Below are positions 1 to 10,487 of a stretch of 64,000 bases of DNA, piece after piece. The position numbers and the translations under genes are program-made. The notes under the pieces were generated by a model. It had not been told where the DNA came from. It worked only from the letters and a program-made list of their open reading frames with translations, and did not search any database. Each line of letters starts with the position of its first letter. The first letter of the stretch is position 1. This DNA comes from Basidiobolus meristosporus CBS 931.73 (Eukaryota > Basidiobolomycota > Basidiobolomycetes > Basidiobolales > Basidiobolaceae): assembly GCA_002104905.1 (NCBI GenBank), contig MCFE01000095.1, positions 1-64,000 on the forward strand, read 5' to 3'.

Positions 1-2901
1 TCTGGGACTCTGCAGGTCACATTGTCAATGCTGCCTCTGAAGAAGCTACAACCTCTGCCTGACTACCTGAAGTTCTGTTGCTTAACTGCAACAGCATACA
101 GCCATCAAGACCAACTCTAGAGAGACTTCTTTCAAGATTTTCCCTCCTGTGTTTGATTGATGTCCAGCTACCCTCTATACTTTTGACTAATCTATATTGC
201 TTTTCTACTCCTAGAACAAAGAATACCTCCTCTATCTGCTTCATCTCTTCTACCATCAATACTCCTCAGCTCTGTGTTCCTCTTTACTCCCCTTACTGTG
301 CTGCTCTCCAGTTGCCAACTATCAGTCTGGTGCTCTGCTATCTGCCTCCAAGTCTTGCCCTTCAGGAAGTGCAAGTTATATGCCAGAAAGTTCAGCAATA
401 CCAGCAATCTATATCAACACCTGTTATCTTGCTTGGAGATCTCAACATTCCCCATCCTGAGAACAAGACTACTCTGACTGCAAGAATGAAGCCAAGGTCT
501 ACATTCCTACTGAACTTCCTGAGAGAAAGCCATCTGCTAGCACTAGGTGCTCAATCTGAGAAAAGATGTGTTGACTGGATCTGCCCTTCTGCTGCTGCCC
601 TCTACTTTGTGAATGAAGTTAAGCAATTCTCTGGAGCTGAGCTAGGATCCTTGAGAGCCTCTGACCACCCAGCCTGGTCCCTTTCTATGCAACCAGTTGT
701 GAAGAAGAAGCTGCCAAAACTTACTGTGCTCACCCACAAAGCTACCAAGAATCAGAAGAAAGACTTTGGGAACTACTTGAAGCTTGCCAGTTTGCTACTT
801 TCTCTGCCAGATGATCTCAACTATGCCTGGCTCTTTGTGAAGCATCTGATTCTGGTGTCTGCCTCCCTCTCACTGCCATGCAAGACTACTGCTGTTACCT
901 CAAGAAAATGGGAATCCATTGTTTCAGCCCTGCAACAAAGCTACCTGAGTTTCCCTAACCCAAAAACAGAGAAACTCCTCCTGACAGCAATACACCACTC
1001 CAAGGCAATTCACCACACTCTGCATACTCAGCTCTGGGATCATATTATGAGTTCTTTGCCTCTGCAATCTTCCAACTCTATAACAAGAACAGTATCAAGA
1101 CTCTACAGGGCAATGAGGCCCTCTTCCAGGAAGTTACCTTCAACAGAACAGCTGGCTAACATCTTCTTCTCTACAAAGCAGTACTCAACTCCTGGCTTTC
1201 ATCCTGACTTCAAGACTCTGCCCATCCCACTTGCACTTGATCAAAGGAGAATCCATAATGTGCTCAAGAGGCTTCCCAACTCTACTGCTCCAGGTGTGGA
1301 CACAATCTCCTATGAGCTTCTGAAGACTAGTACCAAGGCCATGTCTGCACTTCTGCTTCCACTGTTTCAGCAATGCTCAGCCCAGCTTTCTACTCCTGAG
1401 GAATGGTCCTTTGCAAATGTTCTGCCACTGTACAAGGGTAAAGGAAAGCACCTGGATCCTAGCTCCTACAGGCCAATATCTCTGCTGCCCACCTGCAGAA
1501 AGGTGTTTGAGCTTCTGCTTGCTCAGGAGCTCTACTCTGACTCCCTCAAGTTTCATCCTGCACAGTTTGGCTTTGTTCCTGGCCTCTCCTTGGAATATGC
1601 AGTCATACTTAGCCAAGATCACTCTCTCCAGTGCAAGTATCCCTCTGTTCTGTTTGATATTACTAAGGCCTTTGATTCAGTTGACAGAAATCTGCTTTGG
1701 TCCAAGTTGCAATGCTTCTCCAGTACCTCTCTCACCCTCCTTGTCAGGTCTCTGTTTCTGGATCCACAAGCAAGAATTCTGCACCCAAGTGAGCAATCAG
1801 CTGTGTTCTCAGTTCCTAATGGAGTGGTTCAAGGCTCTGTGCTTGGTCCTATACTGTTTGCCATCTTCCTGAATGATTTCCCAAGACTCTCAGCTGACTG
1901 CCTGGTTACTCTCTTTGCTGATGACATCAGAATATCCTCCTCCAATGTGCAACAAGACTCCCAGACCATCCACCAGTATCTGCAGAAGAATAATCTCCAG
2001 CTTTCCATTGCAAAGACAGTACCTTTGGGCTCTCCCATCAACTTGGAGAACTCCACTCTACCTGCTCAGGTTTCTGCTACATATCTTGGCTTTCCTTTCC
2101 TTCCTACTGGACTAGACTCTGGAGCACACCTGAAGAAGAGAATTATCCTGGCAAGACAGGCACTCCACAAGCTACTGGCTGTTACTCCTCCTACAACTTC
2201 AGCTCCCAGCTGCCTCCTTCTACTCAAGCAGTTTGTCTTCCCTGTCCTGGAATTTGGCTTACCACTTCTCTCTCTTACTTCTAGAGACTGCACTAAGCTT
2301 GACAAGTTTGCAGTATGGTGCATTACCTCCTTGGTGCCTCATTTGCCTGAATGCCCCTACAGACATGCTATTCTTGGTGCTTTTGGGTTTATGCCCTATA
2401 AGATCAGACTTCTCTACCTTAGAACCAGATTATACCTCAGACTTCACAACTGCAACAACCCACTGATTAAGGCCTGGAAGAGAACACACCACACAACACC
2501 TGACTCCTGCTGGAGAACTATACTTGGAGATCCTGAAGTCAAGAAGTTTGCTCACTATATTCTGCAGTCAGAAAAACCCAAGCTGGCCTACCTGAAGTAC
2601 TTGACAGACCTTTGGCAGCAATATCTGCAGCAGCACACTCCCTTTATGATGAATATCAATCCTTATCACATTCCCCTCATTAATGTTGTTCACAAGTCAT
2701 TCTTACCTCTCTTGCTACCCCCCTTCCCACTGAACAGTGTCTTGAGCACTGAAGAACTATCATCACTTCTTATTAACTTACCTACAAATTCCCCTCAGCT
2801 ACACACTCTTGTATCAAAGCTACAACAGTAGCGCTGGCTTCTTTGTTTCAACTGAAATAAAGATTTCACCTGTTGGTGACTGTCTCCCCCCCTAACCCTA
2901 A
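1..2901 (+). mobile_element. Non-LTR (LINE-type) retrotransposon, cut by the left window edge
   Basis: The element holds a long reading frame with the C-terminal half of an apurinic-type endonuclease followed by a reverse transcriptase, the usual order of LINE ORF2. Its 5' part lies outside the window. After the stop at 2829-2831 comes a short 3' UTR with an AATAAA-like signal near 2856. It ends in a C-run followed by CCCTAACCCTAA (about 2886-2901). The sequence then changes abruptly to copia-related DNA. A second copy of the last ~110 bp sits at 4694-4800, which fixes the 3' end of the family. There is no poly(A) tail. Confidence 0.9.
63..2831 (+). CDS. LINE ORF2-like protein: endonuclease (partial) and reverse transcriptase
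   Basis: The frame is open from 63 to 2831, with the first ATG at 78 (917 residues from there). An in-frame TGA at 60-62 separates it from more coding-like sequence upstream, so the copy is either truncated here or carries one nonsense mutation. Counting from the ATG, the endonuclease/exonuclease/phosphatase motif GDLN lies near residue 120 and SDHPAW near 195. RT motifs follow: FDITKAFDSVDR near 525, PNGVVQGS near 581, and the catalytic FADD near 611. No RNase H domain or zinc knuckle was recognised in the C-terminal third. The frame is otherwise uninterrupted, so this is a fairly young insertion. N-terminal endonuclease motifs lie beyond the window edge or upstream of the TGA. Confidence 0.85.
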   Translation, partial: LPEVLLLNCNSIQPSRPTLERLLSRFSLLCLIDVQLPSILLTNLYCFSTPRTKNTSSICFISSTINTPQLCVPLYSPYCAALQLPTISLVLCYLPPSLALQEVQVICQKVQQYQQSISTPVILLGDLNIPHPENKTTLTARMKPRSTFLLNFLRESHLLALGAQSEKRCVDWICPSAAALYFVNEVKQFSGAELGSLRASDHPAWSLSMQPVVKKKLPKLTVLTHKATKNQKKDFGNYLKLASLLLSLPDDLNYAWLFVKHLILVSASLSLPCKTTAVTSRKWESIVSALQQSYLSFPNPKTEKLLLTAIHHSKAIHHTLHTQLWDHIMSSLPLQSSNSITRTVSRLYRAMRPSSRKLPSTEQLANIFFSTKQYSTPGFHPDFKTLPIPLALDQRRIHNVLKRLPNSTAPGVDTISYELLKTSTKAMSALLLPLFQQCSAQLSTPEEWSFANVLPLYKGKGKHLDPSSYRPISLLPTCRKVFELLLAQELYSDSLKFHPAQFGFVPGLSLEYAVILSQDHSLQCKYPSVLFDITKAFDSVDRNLLWSKLQCFSSTSLTLLVRSLFLDPQARILHPSEQSAVFSVPNGVVQGSVLGPILFAIFLNDFPRLSADCLVTLFADDIRISSSNVQQDSQTIHQYLQKNNLQLSIAKTVPLGSPINLENSTLPAQVSATYLGFPFLPTGLDSGAHLKKRIILARQALHKLLAVTPPTTSAPSCLLLLKQFVFPVLEFGLPLLSLTSRDCTKLDKFAVWCITSLVPHLPECPYRHAILGAFGFMPYKIRLLYLRTRLYLRLHNCNNPLIKAWKRTHHTTPDSCWRTILGDPEVKKFAHYILQSEKPKLAYLKYLTDLWQQYLQQHTPFMMNINPYHIPLINVVHKSFLPLLLPPFPLNSVLSTEELSSLLINLPTNSPQLHTLVSKLQQ

Positions 2902-3219
2902 TTCATGCTAGATACTCAAGCACATAGCTATTACATCATTTCATCTAAGCTATAGAGACTCACTTAGTTAGCATAGTTCACTGTCCTACAGATGAAATGA
3001 TTGCAGATCATATTTACCAATACCATTAGCTAGAGTCAAGTTTGAATATCTTAGGTCAAAATTAGGATTAGTCAGTATGAACATTTAGCTAAGTGGAGTG
3101 TTGCTACAAAAATTGTGTATTTCACTAAATATTCACTAACTTAGTCACTTAGATCATCACCTTCAAATCCTAGAGTAATACTGATCCAAATCTTGTCGGA
3201 TTATACTTGTAGAATTCTT
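2902..3219 (+). mobile_element. Copia fragment: RNase H tail, polypurine tract and partial LTR
   Basis: This stretch matches, with many changes, the end of the copia pol gene and the start of its 3' LTR as seen at 60950-61200. The degenerate LTR begins at 3099 (TGTTGCTAC...) after a purine tract ending in AAGTGGAG. It stops near 3219, where minus-strand copia sequence begins. It is a non-functional relic lying between the LINE 3' end and an oppositely oriented copia piece. Confidence 0.7.
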
Positions 3220-3579
3220 CATGATCAGCATACTGGCACATTTTGATCAGTGATCTGCATCAGAATTGTCAAACTGAACTGAGTCTTCTGCTGCTACAGA
3301 TAGTTCTTGGCTATTCTGTACATAGTACTTCTTAAAGTCAGTGTATGCTTCTTCACTGCTTCTAGGTTACTTGATAGTCCTCTCCACTGCATCAAGTGTT
3401 CTATGTCACCATGAAACCTTCTTAATTGAATTTCTTGATATGGTAAAAGTTCTTTTGTGTAAGTGTTGAGATGCTCCAGATCAATATACACGTCTAGAAT
3501 CCTTGTGTCATATTAGTGCAGATATGAATAGTCTATCTTCAGTTATTGCAGCATTTCCATATTCAGGCTTTTTCTGTGA

Positions 3580-4336
3580 CTATCTTTCTTTTTGAACACT
3601 GTCTGATGTGTGTCCTTTCCTTTTGCAGTAGTTGCAAAACAGGTTGCTGTTGCCTTTGTAGGGTCTTGGGTACCTCCTTTGTTGGTTATCATTGCTTATT
3701 AAAGCATTTTCTTCTTCCTTCTTATTGGCGCTTGATTTTCTTAATTCTTCATCCAGGAGCCTTCCATATATGTAATTTAAGGTCAAATCTTCAGTTCTGG
3801 ACTCTAGGGCTGATACAAGGCCCTGAAACTTGTCTGTCAGGCTATTCAGGATGGTAACTATCACATCCTCATCAGTAGTTGGTACACCCACAGATTCCAT
3901 CTCATCTACCAGCAGGGTAATTCTGTTAATTAGATTTTTCATTTCTTCTCCTGGCAGCATCTTTGTAGTAAAGAATTTTTGTCTCAGATACATTTCTTGG
4001 CAGCTGAACATGACTGGTAGGTGTCTTCTAATGCCTTCCAGGCATTCTTTGCCGTTTTTGCTCTTGAGCATTGAATTAGCAATTTGTCCTTAACATTAAG
4101 GCAAATGCAGTTAAAGGCACTTTGTTCTTTCTTCTGGTACTTTAAGGCTTCCTCTCCCACATTTTTAGGAGGGCATTCTTCTCCCATGACAATATCCCAA
4201 AGGCCTCTTTCTTGTAGCAGCATCTTCATCTTCACCTTCCACACTTGGTAGTTAGATCCATCCAACTTTTCAGCAGAGGGAAAATTCCAGTAATAGCAGT
4301 AGTAGACATTGCAGAGAGTGACAGCTTGGGGCTCAT
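3580..4336 (-). pseudogene. Copia gag pseudogene
   Basis: The gag start ATG (4336-4334) lies inside the primer-binding site. The frame is broken twice by loss of one A from an A-run, once near 4281 and once near 4008, so the protein is split into three frames. The remaining parts show the gag body and a CCHC zinc knuckle (CNYCKRKGHTSD...) near 3640-3600, where the final Cys is also disturbed. At the position where three other copies have a TAA stop, this copy keeps a serine codon (TCA, near 4012). Confidence 0.75.
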
Positions 4337-4340
4337 AACC
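4329..4340 (-). other. Copia primer-binding site (initiator tRNA-Met anticodon arm)
   Basis: Directly after the LTR, the minus strand reads GGTTATGAGCCC. This is the exact complement of GGGCUCAUAACC, the anticodon arm of fungal initiator tRNA-Met. The Drosophila copia and Ty5 elements are known to prime from a cleaved half of this tRNA at the same place, so half-tRNA priming is inferred here. The ATG inside it is also the first gag codon. Confidence 0.7.
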
Positions 4341-4694
4341 TGTTGTAAGAGTCTTGGAGATATTGGAAGTGATTGGGAGAACAAGTAGATTATGTGGTTT
4401 TCACTTAATGATTTATTGAATGTAAAAGTAGTATTTATACTTTTACATGGTCTTGGCATTACAAACATGTAGAATAGGTTAAGAAGGTCCAAGAACATGT
4501 GTGCAAAGTTTGGGGCTGTTTGGACAACTTTGAGAATTTTCATGTTCTGGGTACCTGGTATTTTGGTGAAAATATTCTAAGTAAATCCCAACAAGGAATT
4601 TGGTCAGTATTCAGTATTCTCTAGGATTTGAAGGTGATGATCTAAGTGACTAAGTTAGGTGAATATTTAGGTGGAATTCCGAATTTTTACAACA
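4341..4694 (-). repeat. Copia 5' LTR
   Basis: The 354 bp LTR has ends TGTTGTAAAAATTC and CTCTTACAACA on the minus strand, giving 8-base terminal inverted repeats TGTTGTAA/TTACAACA. It is a member of the same LTR family as those at 47213, 49139, 53470, 54523 and 61115. Beyond its outer edge (4695) the sequence is the 3' end of a LINE copy. Confidence 0.85.
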
Positions 4695-4810
4695 CAAATT
4701 CCCCTCAGCTACACACTCTTGTATCAAAGCTACAACAGTAGCGCTGGCTTCTTTGTTTCAACTGAAATAAAGATTTCACCTGTTGGTGAATGTCTCCCCC
4801 CCCCAACCCT
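4694..4810 (+). mobile_element. 3' end of a second LINE copy
   Basis: About 105 bp repeat the last codons and 3' UTR of the LINE at 2793-2895 almost base for base, including the stop TAG and the C-run. It is either a 5'-truncated LINE insertion or the displaced end of the first copy. It abuts the copia LTR directly. The following ~60 bp (4812-4865) are C-rich and contain a second, imperfect ACCTGTTGGCAATTGC stretch resembling the LINE 3' UTR. Confidence 0.75.
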
Positions 4811-5097
4811 TACCATTCACCTGTTGGCAATTGCACCCACCCCTATCCCCTCAAGGGGACTTCGGACGACTATAAAAATGTCAGTTCTCTTATAATAATT
4901 CATTATTTAATCACTGCCCGCTTACTACACACTTCATTGTAGCAAAACAATCAGATTTTTGTAACTATTAAAGTACACTCTCTCATAGGTCCATAGCTTA
5001 TAAAGCGCATTAATAATTGAGCTATTTTATTTACTCTAGTTATAAACGTTAACGAAGCAAGCTGCCTCACACAGGTATCATATAACGCTCTATATTT

Positions 5098-5859
5098 CTA
5101 AAAGCCAATCACAGCAACAACACCACAAATAGCAGCTACCAAAGCAGAAGCACCAAGGGCTGAAGCACCGCTATGGTTAGTTTCCTTAGTAGTGTCCTTA
5201 GTGGAAGAAGGCTTGTCAGTTTCGCTGGTCTCAGAAGGCTTGCCAGTCTCGCTGGTCTCAGAAGGCTTGCCAGTTTCGCTGGTCTCAGAGGACTTATGAG
5301 ATTCAGTTGAAGTAGCCTTATCGGTTTCCGAAGACTTGTGAGAATCATCAGTAGATGTTGGCTTCTCAGACTTTCCAGTTTCCGAAGACTTGTGAGAGTC
5401 GTCAGTAGAGGTCTCCTTGTCGGATTTGGTGGCTTCAGAAGAAGTTGGTTTATCGCTGGAGGCTTCGGAACTGGAGGCAGCAATTTGCTTGGCATACCAC
5501 TCGCAAATAGCTTTCTCTTGGTGCATGGAAAGTTGAACTTCATTACTAGGACAATTGTCTTTGATTAAACAGTCCAAGCTATCAGTGTAAAAGTTTTTTT
5601 TGTTAGGGTTGCTTTCATCGCAGAGTAGAGAGAAGGATTGCACGAAATATTTGCTGTTTTGATCCTGGGTGTATTCGTGAAAGTACTTTTTCCCAGCTTC
5701 CTGAACTGAGAGTTAGAAATATATTTGTCTTTAAAGATACAGTGTATTGCATACCGATGAGCATTTTTCAACACATGGACCGGGTTGTTGGAATGGGAAC
5801 TCAACTGCAGAGACAGCAGTGACAGCGGCAGCACCGAGGATGACAGAGGAGTAACGCAT
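5098..5859 (-). CDS. CFEM-like GPI-anchored cell-wall protein
   Basis: There are two exons, 5755-5859 and 5098-5700, joined through a 54 bp intron (GTATGC...TTCAG), giving 235 residues. The N-terminus is a signal peptide (about residues 1-18, ending AVSA). A Cys-rich module follows with CVEKC, LCDES, CLIKDNC and CEWYA spacing. This resembles the CFEM fold of secreted fungal proteins but lacks a clear full set of eight Cys. Residues ~105-210 are Ser/Thr/Lys/Glu-rich with 9-residue repeats (SETSETGKP). The C-terminus is a hydrophobic tail (GASALVAAICGVVAVIGF) after an N/S/G site, as expected for GPI anchoring. The likely role is wall structure or haem/iron handling; this is an inference from architecture. 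A TATA-like box lies at 5908-5917. Confidence 0.75.
5211..5291 (-). repeat. 27-bp coding minisatellite, three units
   Basis: Three consecutive 27 bp units (5211-5237, 5238-5264, 5265-5291) differ by only one or two bases each and encode SETSETGKP-type nonapeptides in the wall protein's stalk. Such repeats commonly change copy number between strains. Confidence 0.85.
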
Positions 5860-5907
5860 GACTAATACTTCGTAACAAGGTATTTTTCTCGGGAATGCTT
5901 CATAGAA

Positions 5908-5917
5908 TTTATATATT
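5908..5917 (-). promoter_or_regulatory. TATA-like box of the CFEM-like gene
   Basis: The minus strand reads ATATATAAATT about 50 bp upstream of the ATG at 5859, in an otherwise mixed sequence. Confidence 0.4.
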
Positions 5918-7213
5918 TGTCAGTCAACACATAATGATTGAGTTGTTGCTTGAGGCTTGCGATAATCGGCCTCATCATTCGAAAAAGGAAAATCAAAGTT
6001 CTAGGTCAGAATTTATGTTTATTGTAAACGTTGTCAGTACTGAATTCTCTTGTACCAGTTGATTGATATTTCTGTGAATTTGAAAGTCTGGCTCATGGTA
6101 AACGATATAATAAAATGCTTCGGATTGATTGTTCTTGGCATTTGATGTTTCCTCAGTCTAGATTGTGCGTTATCAAAACATTGGGCCAGAGTGGACAACA
6201 ACCAATCTAATTTGCTAGTCAGTTCATCCGCTCCCCGAATCCAGGAAGCTAGTAGATTCAATTGGGTCTATCATCGCAAATTATTTAACTCGATATGATT
6301 CCTCAAATAAAAGTCGGCAATGAATATAGCCATTATCAATTATGTAGATTAACCTGGGATAGATACTTGGGAACCCAAAAGCGGATGCTCGGAACTGGAT
6401 TCTAGGTAAGGCTATAAGAAATCTCAGCTAGTTATCAGTCAGACCAGAGAGAAGCAAGCCCTCCACCTTTTGGCCAAGTTAAGAAATATTGAGTATTCCC
6501 ATGTATGAATGCCACGACTTTGAAGCCTCTTGAAATCATAACCAAAATCGTTATCATACTCCGTTTGTATCCTTGGAAACAGAAAATTTTAACACCTCAA
6601 CTATCTGTAGAATTCTTCGTCTGAGTAAAGCTAGCACCATTATTATTCCCATTTATAGAACTTTAACACCATAACCAGTGCATTACCTATATCTCAAATG
6701 CAATTACCTCACTCGATTCTGTGGATCGAATTGGTCTTAGGTGCTGTTATATTATGCCAGATGATGGCATCAACCTAGACCAACATAGTGGAACGCCAAT
6801 TGCTCTTTTTATTTGTTCATGTAGCCGGTAACCACCACTCGATGCTTTTTCAGATTGGATTAAGATTGTGAAGGCTGCATGCATTTTTATCGATAACAAA
6901 GACTTTGATCATCGAAGCTGAGAAGCTTTGATTTTGAATACATTGCGTTTTATCAGTACCTAAGACTGTTATTTCCTCTTTGAGGATAACAAAAGAAAGT
7001 TAATTGCACCGTCATCATATTAGCTATATATTCACCAAAGTTGGTCATACTATTAATTATGCCTCAACGAGAACCTTTCTAGACATAGATGCTTACTAGT
7101 GTTGTTTCTTGGCAACTGGATAATCACGTGTGGCCAATGCAATGTGTGCTAGTTATGGTTACAGTTGAAATTGAACCTCACGTACCTGCAAAGCTACTTT
7201 GAAATACATTCGG

Positions 7214-7222
7214 TATTTATAG
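7214..7222 (+). promoter_or_regulatory. TATA-like box of the ABC transporter gene
   Basis: TATTTATAG lies about 50 bp upstream of the ATG at 7272. Confidence 0.4.
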
Positions 7223-7271
7223 TCGTCCTATCCCCGAGAATTTCATATCCTATTACAAAATTACCAGTAAC

Positions 7272-10200
7272 ATGCGAAGGATTTACATACCATTCTTATT
7301 CACTGTAAGTTTCATGAAACTGGCCCTTGCTGAAGTGAGCATCTCTTATGTACCTACCGTTACAACTGTTACTGTTTTCCCAACCAGCACAAGTACTCCG
7401 GCAGCTAGTTGCAAAGATTCTGGATGTCTCAATTTCGGAAAATGCATGGATACTGGAACCTGTTCCTGTATACCAGGATTTGGCGGAATTGATTGTGGAG
7501 TACTTGCGTGTAATTCCTCCTCCACCTTGGGCATTAGCAGGGAACTGGCTCCATCAAACGGAGGGGTATGTAATACATGTGATGAAGGTTTTACAGGATT
7601 GAATTGCAACATATGTACAACCAACTATGGTTGTTCGTCGCAACCCCAACTATACAAACCTTTAACCACCGGTGAGCAAATGGCCTGCAACACCAAGCCC
7701 GAGTTTGTACATCAAAGTTACTTACAATGCCCCCTGACAGGTAAAGTAATACATTTCCTCTCACCCGATAGCATTAACTAAATCAATTATACCAGATCCT
7801 TCACTACTTTCCCTCTATCCGGGAGATGTACAGATGGCATTCACGCGCAACATCACTGGATATTCATATGCCCAATTGTTTTGGAATGACAAAGAGCAAT
7901 TTACCTGCCATATGAATCAATGCTCTCAAAAGATACTTGGTATGATGTAAATATAATTTTACCTAACAACCTATTTACCTTGGAATATCTATCTGAAGGC
8001 ACTGTCGAGTGGGAATGCGATGAAATTAAATGTGAATGTATGCCAGAGGCTGCTTTTTGCGGAGGAGCCGGAGTATCAGTGAATATAAAGTCAATGATTG
8101 AGATGATGTCAGGTTATAATGTTCTGTCATGTAATAACGATACGTGCACTTGGAAAGGTAAGTGGAATCTTGTTTGGTACCATACAACTAGTTCACTGAT
8201 TTGACCATTGGCCTTTTTAATCATGTAGAAAATCACATCAAAACCTTCTTCCCTGACGGATTCCCTTTGAACAATTGTAAATTTGGAGAGTGCGCATACC
8301 CCAGTGAACTAGTTTTCGACATGGATACTACTGTTGGTATTTAGTTATTCCATTATCGGTGAGCTCTACTAATACATAATGTAGACTGCCTTCGAAATTA
8401 GCAAACCCGTTCTTGCGGTGATCATCATTTTCGCATGCGTGTTCTGCGCACTAATAATCAGCTGCGGCTTTGCTAAACGCACTCAGATGATAATGCGTCG
8501 TCGGGAAGTTCCCCCTCCAGCTACCGGAGTGAATATCGAGTGGAAAAAGCTTACTTACGAGATACAATTGAAGAATAGAAAATCCACCGAGTCTAACAAG
8601 TTTACCATATTGGATGGCATCTCTGGATATGCCTCTAAAGGACAAGTTTTGGCTATTATGGGACCAAGTGGTAAGTGCGCTGAATCGATTATCTCATTAC
8701 ACAGTGAATTAAAATATGCATCTTTCCAAAATCAACCTAGGTACCGGAAAAACCACCCTAGTGGATATATTGGGAGGAAAAAGAAAAAGCGGAAAAGTTC
8801 GCGGTAGTCTTTTGGTAGACGGCAGGCCCATGTCCACAGCTGAAATGCGACAACTAGTCGGATTTGTAGATCAAGAGTTTGTGCTTTCACCAGAGCTTAC
8901 TGTTTTCGAGTCGTTGATGTTCTCCGCTTGCTTGAGGCTACCAGAATGTATTCCATATGACCAAAAACGCGCCAGAGTAGAGAGCTTGATACAGAAACTA
9001 GGGCTGGAAAACGTCAGAGACAGAAGAGTAGGGAGTGTCGCTACGCGTAGCCTTTCTGGTGGTGAGAAAAGACGAGTAGCCATAGGCCTGGAATTGGTGA
9101 GCGAGCCAGCTATCTTGATTTTGGACGAACCTCTCTCTGGCCTGGATTCCTTCTCTGCCTCAATGGTTATCAAGATTCTTCACGAATTGGCTAAAGGACC
9201 TAACAAAACAACAGTGATTCTTACAATCCACCAGCCCAGAAGTGATATATTCCAAATGTTCGATAATACTTTGGTTTTAGCCAAAGGTACCACCTTGTAC
9301 TTTGGGCCCCCGTCGAAAGCAGCCACACACTTTGACAAGGCCGATTTGCATTGCCCTGCGAATTATAATATTGCTGACTATTTACTGGATATTGCACTTA
9401 AACCCGAGTTGCTTCAGAAGGCTACCGATTACAACTGCGACCATGGTAGATTCTTTAGTAACCAGATTGAAGAGACGAAAGAAACCCTGATGCTATGCGA
9501 ATCAAACGAAGTTGAGGCCCAGCCGGCTACCGCTTTCCTTACTCAATTCTACTTGCTGAGCAAACGTAACTTCTTGGTATTGATTCGTAACCAAGGCTTG
9601 ATGTTGACCCATTTTGCTGCCGCTATCATCTTGGGAGTTATCGTAGGAGGACTGTATTGGCAAATTTCAGTAGATCTGGCTGGGTTCCAAAGTCGCTTAG
9701 GTGCACTCTTCTTTATCATGGCAGTGCTTGCATTCACCGCATTGGGCGCTCTTGGAACTTTTCTGGAAGACCGCCTATTGTTTATTCGGGAACGCTCCAA
9801 CGGCTATTACAAGCCAATCCCATTTATCACTTCAAAATTGCTTTTTGATTTGCTCCCCTTGCGAGTAATACCGGCCATTTTGATCGGCACCATCACCTAT
9901 TGGATGGTTGGACTAACATCAGACGGACCTACTTTTGCAAGATTTTTGCTGACATTGGTGTTATTCAATGGTGCAGCAGGTCTTTTCTGCATCGCTGTGG
10001 CAGCATGTATCCGTGGCACTGGAGTCTCATCTTTGTTAGCATCAATCGTTATGCTATTCTTTATGCTATTTGGTGGGCTATTGATTAACCAAAGTAAGTC
10101 TATTTCTATTTTAACAAAGATGATCCGTACTTATTTCCCGTTTTTGCAGATAACATCCCACCAGCTCTTTCTTGGCTACAGTATATATCAATGTTCCGCT

Positions 10201-10487
10201 ATGGCTTCCAGGCACTTTCTGTTAATGAGATTGTCGGTCTGCGAATTATTGGAGAAATGGGTGGCATTGAAATCAACGTAATTATATATATTTCCTTGAT
10301 CTTTTCTACAATTTACTAAATCGATTCATCCACAACCTAGATTCCGGCATCCACTGTACTGGTCGAAATGTTCGGCTTTTCGGCCGATGGAATTTACAAA
10401 AATATCATCATCTTGGCTTGGTATTGGGTAATACTAATTGTCATCATCGTGATTCTTGTGCAGTTCACGGTTAAAGAACGTCGTTGA
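7272..10487 (+). CDS. ADP1: ADP1-like ABCG half transporter with EGF-like ectodomain
   Basis: There are eight exons: 7272-7740, 7796-7939, 7999-8157, 8229-8332, 8385-8670, 8741-10093, 10150-10277 and 10341-10487. Phases agree throughout and give 929 residues. A signal peptide precedes an EGF-like Cys-rich ectodomain (CKDSGCLNFGKCMDTGTC, then CDEGFTGLNC). A membrane span follows (around VIIIFACVFCALIISCGF). The cytosolic ATPase has Walker A GPSGTGKTT split by an intron, signature LSGGEKRR, Walker B ILILDEPLSGLD and the H-loop TIHQPR. About six C-terminal membrane helices complete the ABCG (White/Eye pigment) layout. This matches yeast Adp1 (somewhat longer), whose substrate is unknown. The donor of intron 4 must be GTTGGT (8333), because the more canonical GTATTT five bases downstream is out of phase. 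Confidence 0.9.

Larger units (their letters stand above)
3220..4694 (-). mobile_element. Truncated Ty1/copia element: 5' LTR, gag, start of protease region
   Basis: Read on the minus strand, this is a 5' LTR (4341-4694), a primer-binding site (4329-4340), gag, and a decayed stretch of the protease/pre-integrase region. It breaks off near 3220 against a plus-strand copia fragment. The body is the same family as the 49-63 kb cluster. Integrase, reverse transcriptase and the 3' LTR are missing. The head-to-head junction of a minus 5' half with a plus 3' end shows rearrangement after insertion. Confidence 0.8.
5860..7271. other. Intergenic region, no gene seen
   Basis: This 1.4 kb lies between the divergent wall-protein and ABC-transporter genes. 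It is AT-rich. The longest frame (6034-6261, minus, 75 codons) has no recognisable feature. Apart from TATA-like boxes near each end I see no RNA gene, repeat or transposon remnant. Confidence 0.6.

Noticed and set aside
2886-2901. A true telomere at the left edge
   Set aside because: Only two repeat units are present, inside the sequence; treated as a LINE tail or insertion-site trace instead.
5755-5834. Separate 89-codon frame 5565-5834 overlapping the wall-protein gene
   Set aside because: It reads through the intron in another frame; the spliced model gives a signal peptide and Cys-rich head.
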